In this document: positions 34,724 through 42,833 of the stretch, in pieces
Layout of the letters: every line of letters starts with the position of its first letter
Numbering within the stretch: position 1 is the first letter of the stretch
Assembly: GCA_022841465.1 (NCBI GenBank)
Contig: JALHRL010000010.1
Location: 56,515 to 120,514, forward strand
Source of the DNA: Bacteroidia bacterium
GTDB taxonomy: Bacteria > Bacteroidota > Bacteroidia > B-17B0 > Aurantibacillaceae
Length of the DNA: 64,000 nucleotides
Direction: 5' to 3'
The notes under the pieces: generated by a model
What the model saw: the letters and a program-made list of their open reading frames with translations, nothing else
What the model was told of the DNA's origin: nothing
Databases searched by the model: none
Made by a program: the position numbers and the translations under genes

Positions 34724-35899
34724 TTAATGAGTTAATTGTTTGTCAGACATCCATGATTTGTAATAATCTTTCACTTCATAATTCATTGCGTCAGTTGCAA
34801 TTTTTACCGGATTAAAAGGGTCTATCATTACCGCTAGTTCTTTTGTTTCCTTTTTACCAATACTTCTTTCAATTGCTCCGGGATGCGGGCCGTGCGGAAT
34901 GCCCGCAGGGTGCAAAGTAAATTGACCCGCTTTTATATTGTTTCTGCTCATAAAATCTCCATCCACATAATATAAAATTTCATCTGCGTCTATATTACTG
35001 TGATGATATGGCGCAGGAATTGCATCTGGATGATAATCGTACAAACGCGGAACAAATGAACATATTACAAAATTTCTTCCTTCAAATTGTTGATGAATTG
35101 GAGGCGGCATGTGTATACGGCCAGTTATTGGTTCGAAATCAAAAATTGAAAAGGCGTATGGATAACTATACCCATCCCATCCAACTAAATCAAAAGGATG
35201 CGTTTCGTAAACATAAGGATAAATTAAACCGCGTTTTTTTATCAAAATTTTAAAGTCGCCATGTTCATCGTGTGTTTCAAAATTATACGGCAATTTAAAG
35301 TCTCTTTCGCAAAAAGGAGAATGCTCTAATAATTGACCAAATTCATTTCTGTATCTTTTTGGTGTACGAATTGGGCTGTGTGATTCTACAAACAATATTT
35401 TATTTTCTTTTGTGTCAAATTCTAATTTATAAACTGTTCCTCTTGGTATAATTACATAATCACCATACTCAAAATCAACAGTACCGTACATGGTTTTGCA
35501 CCGTCCGCTACCTTTATGAATAAAAAGCATTTCATCAGAATCTGCATTTTTAAAAAAATAGTCTTCCATGCTTTTATCTGGCGCAGCAACACCAATAATC
35601 ATATCATCATTAAAGAAAAAAGTTTTTCTGCTTTTAATATAATCGCTTTCGGGCGCCACTTCCATACCCATAAAACTTAAAGCCTTTAAGTTTTCATCAA
35701 TTGCAGCAACAGGACGAACGTTAATTGGTTCGCCTAAGTGCTTTACCATTGTTGGCGGATTTATGTGATATAGTAAAGAAGAAGTGCTTGAAAACCCTTC
35801 TGTTCCAAATAACTCTTCGTGATACAAATCTCCTTTTTCTGAGCGAAAAACCACATGACGTTTGTGTGGGGTTTTTCCGTGCTTTTGATAAACTGGCAT
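34724..35899 (-). CDS. hmgA: Homogentisate 1,2-dioxygenase
   Basis: This Fe(II) enzyme opens the ring of homogentisate with O2. I start at ATG 35899 (MPVYQKHGKTPHKRHVVFR), because the TTG at 35920 overlaps the probable -7 element. The 391-residue cupin enzyme has FIHKGSGRCKTMYGTVDFEY, the PRGTVYKLEF loop, and the C-terminal GIPHGPHPGAIERSIG with iron-ligand His. It is shorter than the human enzyme (about 445) but typical of Bacteroidota homologues. It heads the run hmgA-hppD-haaO-kmo-kynA. Maleylacetoacetate isomerase and fumarylacetoacetase are not in the window. Confidence 0.9.
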   Translation of the reverse strand: MPVYQKHGKTPHKRHVVFRSEKGDLYHEELFGTEGFSSTSSLLYHINPPTMVKHLGEPINVRPVAAIDENLKALSFMGMEVAPESDYIKSRKTFFFNDDMIIGVAAPDKSMEDYFFKNADSDEMLFIHKGSGRCKTMYGTVDFEYGDYVIIPRGTVYKLEFDTKENKILFVESHSPIRTPKRYRNEFGQLLEHSPFCERDFKLPYNFETHDEHGDFKILIKKRGLIYPYVYETHPFDLVGWDGYSYPYAFSIFDFEPITGRIHMPPPIHQQFEGRNFVICSFVPRLYDYHPDAIPAPYHHSNIDADEILYYVDGDFMSRNNIKAGQFTLHPAGIPHGPHPGAIERSIGKKETKELAVMIDPFNPVKIATDAMNYEVKDYYKSWMSDKQLTH

Positions 35900-35917
35900 G
35901 TTACATGTTTTACATGC

Positions 35918-35987
35918 CAAATTTCAACAATGGGAGGTGATATAAAAATGATATTTGATGGATTCAGAAACTGATTATTATCAGTTT
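35918..35987 (-). promoter_or_regulatory. Promoter of the hmgA run with a perfect CRP/FNR-type palindrome
   Basis: The distal element AAACTGATTATTATCAGTTT (35968-35987) is a perfect 8+8 palindrome containing TGAT-N4-ATCA. Twenty-three bp nearer the gene, centre to centre, is only a half-site (TGATATTTGATG, 35949-35960 on the plus strand). After 23 bases comes GAAATTTG (35925-35918 on the minus strand), one mismatch from TAnnTTTG, 18 bases before the hmgA ATG. Confidence 0.6.
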
Positions 35988-35997
35988 AAAATGAAGC

Positions 35998-36285
35998 TTA
36001 TTCAAACAGTTTTATTAACTCGTTTGCAGAAACAACGCCTGATGTTTTCCAAACCACTCTTCCATTCTTAAATAACAGCAAGGTGGGAACACTTCTTATT
36101 TGATAAGCCGCCGCGGCTTCTTGGTTTTTATCTACATCTATTTTAATAATGGTGGCTTTATCGCCCATTCTATCTTTCACTTCTTTTAAAATTGGGGCCA
36201 TTGTTTTACAGGGCCCGCACCATTCTGCAAAAAAATCAACCAATACCGGTTTTTCAGAATTAATTATTTCATTAAACGTTTTCAT
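35998..36285 (-). CDS. trxA: Thioredoxin
   Basis: The ATG at 36285 gives a 95-residue thioredoxin; the extension to 36339 overlaps the upstream gene and has no family match. The active site WCGPC is at residues 19-23, and the cis-Pro lies in RSVPTLLLFKNGR. There is no signal peptide, so it acts in the cytoplasm as a disulfide reductase. It is the last gene of the leftward unit DUF6132-DUF983-36272-trxA and overlaps the preceding gene by 14 bases. Confidence 0.92.
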   Translation of the reverse strand: MKTFNEIINSEKPVLVDFFAEWCGPCKTMAPILKEVKDRMGDKATIIKIDVDKNQEAAAAYQIRSVPTLLLFKNGRVVWKTSGVVSANELIKLFE

Positions 36286-36490
36286 TTTTTTGTTTTTGTG
36301 GAATTTCACAATTTCCTGTTGCACAAGCAGCGCAAACATTTAATAAAGCATGTATCATTAAAAAAACTCCGCCTGCTGCCAAAATAGTATCCCCTTTTAT
36401 TATTCCTTGAACAATAAAAAGAATTGCTAATACGGCTCTTGTAATGCGCCACCAATCCCAATTTTTAAATAACGTTTCTTTTATATTCAT
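36272..36490 (-). CDS. Small membrane protein with C-terminal Cys cluster
   Basis: The 72-residue protein has two hydrophobic segments (ITRAVLAILFIVQGIIKGD and ILAAGGVFLMIHALLNV) followed directly by CAACATGNC and a charged tail. I do not recognise a named family; the layout is like small YgaP/DUF2892-type membrane proteins. The Cys cluster at the membrane edge and the overlap with trxA suggest a thioredoxin-linked thiol or metal function. This is inference. Confidence 0.68.
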   Translation of the reverse strand: MNIKETLFKNWDWWRITRAVLAILFIVQGIIKGDTILAAGGVFLMIHALLNVCAACATGNCEIPQKQKNENV

Positions 36491-36492
36491 TA

Positions 36493-36894
36493 TTAATGTG
36501 TTGTTTGTTCTAATTTATTGGACTTGTACTGTTTGTTGAATTTATAAAAAAAGTTCAACCAAATTAATCTCGACCATCTAATGGTTAATGGGCTTAATAA
36601 AATAATTGAGCCCACTACCATTAAAGCAAAATTCAGCGTTTCCATTTCTATAAAATAATTATATAAAAAATACCAAACTGTAAACCAACCCGATGTTAAT
36701 GCATACGAAACATACATGGAGCCATAAAAAAAACTTGGTTCCTTTTCATATTTTAATCCGCAGTGATTACAGGTTTGATGTAAGCTAAATATTTTTTTTA
36801 AGTTATATGGATTTTTCTCTGTAAACACATCTCCTTGGTGACATCTCGGGCATTTATTAAAAAGCATCGAGATAATAGTGTTAATTATTCTCAT
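36493..36894 (-). CDS. DUF983 family membrane protein
   Basis: Start at ATG 36894 (MRIINTIISMLFNKCPRC, 133 aa); longer starts lie in the previous gene. DUF983 features are the CPRCHQGDVF zinc-type pair, the second pair CNHCGLKYEKEPSFFYGSMY and two to three membrane helices after it. DUF983 genes often lie near cytochrome oxidase genes, which fits the cco operon in this island. The start overlaps the upstream gene by 14 bases and the stop is two bases before the next start. Confidence 0.85.
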   Translation of the reverse strand: MRIINTIISMLFNKCPRCHQGDVFTEKNPYNLKKIFSLHQTCNHCGLKYEKEPSFFYGSMYVSYALTSGWFTVWYFLYNYFIEMETLNFALMVVGSIILLSPLTIRWSRLIWLNFFYKFNKQYKSNKLEQTTH

Positions 36895-37084
36895 GGTTTC
36901 GTTTTTTAAAAAGTCCAACAATAAAATACCCAAGCAAAGCACCATAAGGAATTGTTACCATTGGGTTTGAAGCAATCATACACGTTCCGTTTTTACAGCC
37001 AACAAAATAATAATATAAAAAACCTCCGGTTGCCCCTAGTGCCAATCCTAAAATTTCTACTTTGTATTTAGCAATAACATTCAT
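36881..37084 (-). CDS. DUF6132 family small membrane protein
   Basis: The 67-residue protein has the pattern of the Bacteroidota DUF6132 family: GLALGATGGFLYYYFVGCKN, then GTCMIASNPMVTIPYGALLG. Two membrane helices flank a loop with two Cys residues. It is the first gene of the leftward thioredoxin unit and its promoter carries the TGA-N6-TCA type box. Function unknown; a redox or metal role is suggested by the Cys pair and by trxA. Confidence 0.8.
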   Translation of the reverse strand: MNVIAKYKVEILGLALGATGGFLYYYFVGCKNGTCMIASNPMVTIPYGALLGYFIVGLFKKRNHENN

Positions 37085-37092
37085 TTACAATA

Positions 37093-37157
37093 CAAAGGTC
37101 GGCACAAAGCAAGAAAAACAATGTAACAAAAGTCACTTTTAAAAATGATAAAAATAA
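37093..37157 (-). promoter_or_regulatory. Box promoter of the DUF6132-DUF983-trxA operon
   Basis: Read leftwards: a weak distal box TTATTTTTATCA (37157-37146), the proximal box TGACTTTTGTTA (37135-37124; one mismatch in TCA), exactly 23 bases, then GACCTTTG (37100-37093; one mismatch), eight bases before the ATG at 37084. Box centres are 22 bp apart. Confidence 0.62.
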
Positions 37158-37180
37158 ATGAATGATTAAGCGGCAGGGTT

Positions 37181-40100
37181 TTACTTTAATAAAGTAACGT
37201 GACCGGTTTTTGTATATGATTTTCCGTCAACCGCGGTATAATTTATTTTATAAACGTATACATCGTTTTTACAATATTGCCCTTTAAACTTTCCATCCCA
37301 ACCCTTACCTGTATCTCCTGAAAAATACATGCGCTCGCCCCACCTATCAAACACACTTAATTCAATTTTTAAAATTCCGGTTCCAAACGCAAAAAACTCA
37401 TCATTTAAACCATCTTCGTTTGGTGTAAATATATTAGGAATAAAAATACTGTGTTCTTTTGTAATGGTAATACAAACCTCATCAATTGCTCTGCAACCAA
37501 AACTGTTTTGCGAAACAGCAACGTAACAACTATTGTTTTTTGGCGTTATTTGTGTTTGCGGACAAACGGCACAAGCAATCGCCTCTCCTGATATCCACGT
37601 AATACTTCCCGTTCCGGAAGCAAACAAATAAATTTCATCATTTATATTATAGCTTTTATCTTCTCCTGCATTAACTATGGGCAAAGGATTTACTTTTACC
37701 ATTACCGTTGATGTTGTTTTACAAAATCCGCCGGCAGATGCATAAACTGTATAAACAGTAGTTACAGAAGGGTTGGCAACAGGATTAGGGCTAAAAGGAT
37801 TGTCTAACCCTTCGGCAGGAAGCCATTGAACACCGTTTTGTGCGCCAACACTAATTCTTACACTTTGGCCTTTACAAATACTAACACTTCCGCTAACCGA
37901 TGCTAAAACAGGAGGCACAACTTCTATTAAAATTTCCTGCGTCATAACACAACTTACACTTCCAGCTGCGCTTATACCTGTTACTGTATAATTAGTATTA
38001 ACTGTTGGGCTAACTAAAGCTGCATTATTATTAATTAAAGTGAAATTAGAAACAGATGGGTTCCAAATAAAATTATTAGCACCACTTGCAAAAATATTTG
38101 CTTTGTCGCCGAAACAAATTTTTGTTGGGCTGGCAATTAAATTCATTACAGGATTTGGCACTACCATAATTGAAACAACAGAGCTTGTTGTACAAGCACC
38201 ATTTCCTCCTATAACTGTATATGACATGGATACAGGCGGAGATGCTTGCGTAAATCCACTATTAGGATTTGTAACACCTAACGTTGGTAGCCAGGTATAT
38301 GAGCTTGCTCCAATAGCGTTTAAATTTGTTGCGCTTCCCGAACATATTTCAAAACTACTTGCTGTTACTTGTAAGTTTGGTAAAGGAACAACTGAAATTT
38401 GCCTTACAGCGGTTGCTGTGCAAGAATTTGCTTCGCCCACCACTGTATAATCTGTGGTGCTTAAAGGTGTGGCAATTACGTTTGCAATAAACGGATTGTT
38501 TAATGTGCCTCCGGGAAACCAAGTATAATTAGTTGCTCCTACTGCATTTAATTGAAAATTTTGTCCGGCACAAATAGATGCGCTTAATGGTGCTATAAAA
38601 ACAGTAGGGTTTGGGTTAACTAAAACATTTATTATTGTTCTGCTAATACAACCTTGTAAATCGGATCCTTCTAAAGTATAATTAGTTGCAGAGGGTGGAT
38701 TTATAAAAAGAGAAAAACTTTGTGTTACCGAATTCCAGGTGTAGCTATTTGCTCCTGACCCAATAAGGGTAGATGTTTGTCCGGCACACAATGTTGTATT
38801 TCCTGTAACATTTAATGTTGGGCCCGGTAAAGCATAAACAGTTTCTGTAGCTTGGGCGGTGCAAGCACCTGAAGCACCAATAACCGTATAAACGGTTGTT
38901 GCGGCCGGATTTAATGCGGCGGTTGCCGTAAAAATGGAGCCCGGGTTCCAAGTATAGGTGTTTGCGCCGTTAGCCGTTAAGGTTGTGGTAGCGCCTGCAC
39001 AAACTGTATTGTTTCCGGTAACTGTAACAGTAGGTAAGTTTACTGAAACTAAAGGAGCGGGTAAATTAGGTAAAGTAATACCAGGCTGGCCAACTTGTGC
39101 GCCAAACGTAGTATTAAAACATGCGCTTGCCGCATTGTTTACTGTACCTGCCGCGCCGCCATTACTAATATACGTTACTCCGCCGGGCAAGGCCGCTGTG
39201 CTGAAAGCATATAAACCGCCGCCGCCGCCGCCACCGGGACCATGACACATGGTTGGGAAAATAGTATTATTGTTACTTCCGCCTCTACCTCCATTAGTAG
39301 ATACTGTTAAGTTTCCATTGTAATTATTACACGAAATAAATATTGTTCCTCCTGCGCCACCGCCACCAGAGCCTTCGTCGTTAGCCACAACAGCTACTGT
39401 GCCGCCATTTGCCGCTATAACTCTGTTGTTGCAAACTATTTCATTTGCGCGAATGTAAATAATTGCTCCGCCCGGAGCGCCTGCCGTAGCTGTTTGGTTA
39501 TTATCTCTAAATCCGCCGCCGCCGCCGCCACCCATAAACATTCGTGCTGCATTTGGAGCTAAAGTTATTCCTCCAATACCTCTATCATCAAACGCTCCGC
39601 AACCGTTGTATTGGTTTCCTCCTAATCCACCAGCACCAGCATTCCCGCCGCCGCCGCCGCCAGAGTTTCCACAATTAGAACCGCCACCACCATTTGCTTG
39701 ATTGGCTTTCATACGCATAAATCCGGGAATATAATTTGAAACACTTTCTCCTTTTTCTCCGCCTGAAACACCTGCAAATCCATTTATACTGCAACAAAAA
39801 CCACCGGCAACAAAATTACCGCCTCTAAACCCTAGTGCAGAAACATTAATATCTGAATTTAAAGTAAGGGTACCAGCTTCAAAAGCCAGAACGCCCCCAA
39901 CAGTACCATTCCAAGCAGCACAAGTTAATGTATTGGTTACAACAGGCAAGCAATACTTAGGTACAGTTACTAGCTGAACGCTACCTGTATTAAAATTATA
40001 ATTATTTATTGGCGCAGTATTTAATGTAATTACGTTTCCTGCAATTGCGGTAATGTCTAAAAATTCATACATCCCGGCGCTGTTTAGCGCGGTAATGTTT

Positions 40101-40315
40101 CCGAAGGTAGCGTTGTTAACCCCGGCAACATTGGCTCCTTTCATTTGAATAATCATTACCTGATCGCCAACCGCAAAACCCGCAGTAGCGCCAACCGTAA
40201 TGTTTGTGCCGGCAATGTTAGTAACATTTGCATATGCATTTATTGTGCCTGCAATGTTTTGAGCTTTATTAAACGTAACTATTAAAACAAATAGGTATAA
40301 AAAAACGTTTCTCAT
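37181..40315 (-). CDS. Large secreted Gly-rich, Ig-like repeat protein with gliding-motility/T9SS C-terminal domain
   Basis: The 1044-residue protein has a signal peptide (MRNVFLYLFVLIVTFNKAQ). Residues about 20-200 form an Ala/Gly/Thr-rich beta domain, about 205-400 a very Gly-rich region (runs of up to six Gly, encoded by CCG-type triplet runs), then about seven repeats of 75-85 residues with the pattern xxxCxGxxxxLxAxGAxxYxWxP. The last 85 residues (FIPNIFTPNEDGLNDEFF, FDRWGERMYFSGDTGKGWDG, GHVTLLK) are the CHU_C/gliding-associated domain used for type IX secretion. It is probably a cell-surface adhesin. I see no box promoter; a TATCTTTA element lies at 40334-40327. Confidence 0.9.
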   Translation of the reverse strand: MRNVFLYLFVLIVTFNKAQNIAGTINAYANVTNIAGTNITVGATAGFAVGDQVMIIQMKGANVAGVNNATFGNITALNSAGMYEFLDITAIAGNVITLNTAPINNYNFNTGSVQLVTVPKYCLPVVTNTLTCAAWNGTVGGVLAFEAGTLTLNSDINVSALGFRGGNFVAGGFCCSINGFAGVSGGEKGESVSNYIPGFMRMKANQANGGGGSNCGNSGGGGGGNAGAGGLGGNQYNGCGAFDDRGIGGITLAPNAARMFMGGGGGGGFRDNNQTATAGAPGGAIIYIRANEIVCNNRVIAANGGTVAVVANDEGSGGGGAGGTIFISCNNYNGNLTVSTNGGRGGSNNNTIFPTMCHGPGGGGGGGLYAFSTAALPGGVTYISNGGAAGTVNNAASACFNTTFGAQVGQPGITLPNLPAPLVSVNLPTVTVTGNNTVCAGATTTLTANGANTYTWNPGSIFTATAALNPAATTVYTVIGASGACTAQATETVYALPGPTLNVTGNTTLCAGQTSTLIGSGANSYTWNSVTQSFSLFINPPSATNYTLEGSDLQGCISRTIINVLVNPNPTVFIAPLSASICAGQNFQLNAVGATNYTWFPGGTLNNPFIANVIATPLSTTDYTVVGEANSCTATAVRQISVVPLPNLQVTASSFEICSGSATNLNAIGASSYTWLPTLGVTNPNSGFTQASPPVSMSYTVIGGNGACTTSSVVSIMVVPNPVMNLIASPTKICFGDKANIFASGANNFIWNPSVSNFTLINNNAALVSPTVNTNYTVTGISAAGSVSCVMTQEILIEVVPPVLASVSGSVSICKGQSVRISVGAQNGVQWLPAEGLDNPFSPNPVANPSVTTVYTVYASAGGFCKTTSTVMVKVNPLPIVNAGEDKSYNINDEIYLFASGTGSITWISGEAIACAVCPQTQITPKNNSCYVAVSQNSFGCRAIDEVCITITKEHSIFIPNIFTPNEDGLNDEFFAFGTGILKIELSVFDRWGERMYFSGDTGKGWDGKFKGQYCKNDVYVYKINYTAVDGKSYTKTGHVTLLK

Positions 40316-40410
40316 TTCGGAGCGTAAAGATAGTTCAAAAACGCAAAGGTTTTTATCCCCTTAACAGTAAATGAGTGAAATTGAAGTTAGAATGAGTAAG
40401 TGCCTGAAAA

Positions 40411-41169
40411 CTACCATTTAGCATCAGGATAGGCCCTCTGCAAATATTGCATTTCGCATAACAAGTGACCTAGGTATTCGGAATGAATTCCGTTTCTCCC
40501 TCCCGTTTGCATATAATCATCTTCCGGAACAATTAAAGTTGCTTCCGTTAATATTTGCTGTATTTTATTTTGCCATTGTATTTTAATTGGTACTAAATCA
40601 ACAGCAAATGCGCTCTTTAATAAAGCGTTTTCTATTTCGTCCATTTCAAACAGTTCGCCGGTAAACATCCATAATTCATTAACTGCTTTTTGCATTCTGA
40701 TTTTACTTTCTTCTGTCCCGTCTCCTAAACGAATTGTCCAATCACTTGCGTGTTGTAAATGGTATTTAATTTCTTTAATAGATTTGGATGCTATAGCCGC
40801 TAATGTTTCGTCTTTGCTTTTTAATAATTCGGAATACAAAAAAAACTCAAATGTAGATTGAAACAATTGGCGAGCAATTGTAAAAGCAAAATCGCCGTTG
40901 GGTTGTTCGCACAATAAATGATTATAGTAATTTTGTTCAGGGCGGCGATATGCTAAATCATCGGCTGTTTGGTTTTTTCCTTCAACAACTGCGGCATAGG
41001 TTAACAGCGCCTCTGTTCTTCCTATCATGTCTAAAGAAATATTTGTTAAGGCTAAATCTTCCTCTATAAAAGGCGCCTTACTACACCATTCCGATAAACG
41101 ATGGCCAAGAATTAAACTATCATCTGCTAGTCGCAATAAATATTTAAATAAGGCTTCTTCTTTTTTCAT
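40411..41169 (-). CDS. paaC: Phenylacetyl-CoA epoxidase subunit PaaC
   Basis: PaaC is the structural ferritin-like partner of the catalytic PaaA in the complex that epoxidises phenylacetyl-CoA with O2. The 252-residue protein has LADDSLILGHRLSEWCSKAP, LALTNISLDMIGRTEALLTY, and the C-terminal GGRNGIHSEYLGHLLCEMQY, all family signatures. It lies 18 bases behind paaB. The gene after it is not paaD but, 95 bases on, the large adhesin gene, so the usual paaD and paaE are absent from this locus. Confidence 0.94.
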   Translation of the reverse strand: MKKEEALFKYLLRLADDSLILGHRLSEWCSKAPFIEEDLALTNISLDMIGRTEALLTYAAVVEGKNQTADDLAYRRPEQNYYNHLLCEQPNGDFAFTIARQLFQSTFEFFLYSELLKSKDETLAAIASKSIKEIKYHLQHASDWTIRLGDGTEESKIRMQKAVNELWMFTGELFEMDEIENALLKSAFAVDLVPIKIQWQNKIQQILTEATLIVPEDDYMQTGGRNGIHSEYLGHLLCEMQYLQRAYPDAKW

Positions 41170-41187
41170 ATGTAGATAATTTTATTT

Positions 41188-41478
41188 TTAAATGTTGGTT
41201 GCGCCCTCGGGCATTACATAAAAAGTGGGGTGACGATAAATTTTATCGTTTGATGGGTCGAACAACATTTCGCTGTCTCCGGGATTTGAAGCCGTTATGC
41301 AACTTGATGGAACTACCCAAATACTGGTTCCTTCTCCTCTTCTGGTGTAGGTATCTCTTGCATTTTGCATTGCCATTTTCTCATCAGAGGCGTGAATACT
41401 GCCTGCGTGTATATATGGAAGTCCTGATTTACTTTGAATAAAAACTTCCCAAATATTTAATTGTGTATCTTTTCCCAT
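41188..41478 (-). CDS. paaB: Phenylacetyl-CoA epoxidase subunit PaaB
   Basis: The 96-residue protein matches PaaB: WEVFIQSKSGLPYIHAGSIH, then DEKMAMQNARDTYTRRGEGT and SIWVVPSS. PaaB links two PaaAC units in the multisubunit epoxidase; it has no catalytic metal. It is nine bases behind paaA and 18 before paaC, so the three are one operon. Confidence 0.94.
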   Translation of the reverse strand: MGKDTQLNIWEVFIQSKSGLPYIHAGSIHASDEKMAMQNARDTYTRRGEGTSIWVVPSSCITASNPGDSEMLFDPSNDKIYRHPTFYVMPEGATNI

Positions 41479-41487
41479 TGTCGTTTT

Positions 41488-42426
41488 TTAAGCTTGAATT
41501 AAACTCTCTCTTTCTAATTTTTTCTTACTATAAGCTTCTGCGGCCTCTCGTACCCAAATTCCCTCCTCGTGGTATTTCTTATGATGGTTCATTCGTTGCT
41601 TGTTGCAAGGGCCGTGGCCGTTAATTACTTTGTGAAATTCATCCCAATTAATTTCGCCAATTTCATAGTGGTTTGTTTTTGCGTTCCACTTAACATTGTT
41701 ATCCGGAACTTTTAAACCAATTAATTCTGCCTGAGGAATTGTTTTATCAATAAATTTCTGACGAAGTTCGTCGTTTGTTTCTCTCTTAATTTTCCATTTA
41801 ACAGCGTTACTGCTATGCGGCGAATTAGTATCATGTGGGCCAAACATCATTAATGCAGGCCACCACCAACGGTTCATTGCATCTTGTGCCATTTCCTTTT
41901 GTTCTTTAGTGCCCGACATCATTTTTGCCATAATTTCATAGCCTTGGCGCTGATGAAAACTTTCTTCTTTACAAATTCTTACCATTGCTCTTGCATAAGG
42001 CCCGTATGATGTACGTTGCAATGAAACCTGATTTACAATAGCAGCGCCATCAACCAACCAACCTATTGCCCCAATATCTGCCCAATTTAAAGCAGGATAA
42101 TTAAAGATGTTAGAGTATTTTGCTTTACCTGAATGTAATTGTTTAATTAACTCATCGCGCGATATGCCTAAAGTTTCAGTAGCGCTGTATAAATACAACC
42201 CGTGCCCACCTTCATCTTGAATTTTTGCCAATAAAATTTGTTTTGCTCTTAAGCTGGGTGCACGTGTTATCCAGTTTCCTTCGGGTTGCATTCCGATTAC
42301 TTCGGAATGTGCGTGTTGAGAAATTTGGCGAATTAAATGCCTTCTGTATTCCTCCGGCATTTCGTCTTTTGCCTCTATGTACTCGCCATTGTCTACTCTT
42401 TTCTGAAATTTAATTTCGTCGGCCAT
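41488..42426 (-). CDS. paaA: Phenylacetyl-CoA epoxidase catalytic subunit PaaA
   Basis: PaaA carries the di-iron site that activates O2 for epoxidation of phenylacetyl-CoA. The 312-residue protein has the ferritin-like ligands in [20 protein letters not shown], the [18 protein letters not shown] helix (ExxH), and [17 protein letters not shown] (ExxxxHQ). The length is normal. It heads the leftward paaABC operon and has an excellent box promoter at 42442-42507, linking an O2-consuming pathway to the same control as the cbb3 oxidase. Confidence 0.95.
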   Translation of the reverse strand: MADEIKFQKRVDNGEYIEAKDEMPEEYRRHLIRQISQHAHSEVIGMQPEGNWITRAPSLRAKQILLAKIQDEGGHGLYLYSATETLGISRDELIKQLHSGKAKYSNIFNYPALNWADIGAIGWLVDGAAIVNQVSLQRTSYGPYARAMVRICKEESFHQRQGYEIMAKMMSGTKEQKEMAQDAMNRWWWPALMMFGPHDTNSPHSSNAVKWKIKRETNDELRQKFIDKTIPQAELIGLKVPDNNVKWNAKTNHYEIGEINWDEFHKVINGHGPCNKQRMNHHKKYHEEGIWVREAAEAYSKKKLERESLIQA

Positions 42427-42441
42427 GGTGTTAGTTTTTAG

Positions 42442-42560
42442 TAAAAATACTTAAGAGGTGCGCGGGGAGTAATGACCTCTGTCAATTTTAAAACATGATT
42501 GTTGTCATGCCCTTATGTAACAATAGTCACACACTTAACTTTATCATTCATTTAACTTTA
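42442..42560. promoter_or_regulatory. Divergent control region paaA / DUF2892 with three evenly spaced boxes
   Basis: Three boxes stand in a row: TGACCTCTGTCA (42473-42484), TGATTGTTGTCA (42496-42507, inside the perfect repeat CATGA-N6-TCATG) and TAACAATAGTCA (42518-42529), with centres 23 and 22 bp apart. Leftwards, 23 bases from the first box, is TATTTTTA (42449-42442), the paaA -7 element. Rightwards, 23 bases from the third box, is TAACTTTA (42553-42560), the -7 of the gene at 42572. The middle box is 46 and 45 bases from the two -7 elements. Confidence 0.78.
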
Positions 42561-42571
42561 ACAAAAAAATT

Positions 42572-42784
42572 ATGAAAACAAACATGGGCTCTATTGACAG
42601 AATTGTAAGATTAATTCTTGCTGCTGTATTTTTAATTCTGTTTTTTACAAACACTGTTAGTGGTGTTTTAGGTTACATTTTAATAGCGTTTTCCGTTATT
42701 TTTATTTTAACCTCGCTAATTAGTTTTTGCCCGCTTTACCCGTTATTTGGAATAAACACTTGTAAAAAGGAAAACAAGGGATAG
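42572..42784 (+). CDS. DUF2892 (YgaP-like membrane domain) protein
   Basis: The 70-residue protein begins MKTNMGSIDRIVRLILAAVF, the standard opening of DUF2892 proteins, has two membrane helices and ends SFCPLYPLFGINTCKKE, including the CPLYxxxGxxTC motif. The same domain anchors rhodanese proteins such as YgaP; free copies have no known reaction, though the Cys pair suggests sulfur or redox chemistry. The promoter carries the box at the standard distance. Confidence 0.88.
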   Translation: MKTNMGSIDRIVRLILAAVFLILFFTNTVSGVLGYILIAFSVIFILTSLISFCPLYPLFGINTCKKENKG

Positions 42785-42833
42785 GTTACTGCTTATTGCA
42801 GAATACAAAATTATTTGTATTTTTCAACGCCCT

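Noticed and set aside
38958..39245. Plus-strand Pro/Ala-rich frame
   Set aside because: It is the shadow of the Gly-rich region (GGN codons read as CCN) of the leftward adhesin gene.
39470..39710. CCG-triplet runs as a microsatellite or recombination element
   Set aside because: The runs are in frame and encode the poly-Gly segments of the adhesin; variation in length is possible but not visible from one sequence.
37181..40410. Box promoter for the adhesin gene
   Set aside because: The upstream region has a -7-like TATCTTTA but no TGA-N6-TCA at or near 23 nt; the gene seems outside the regulon.
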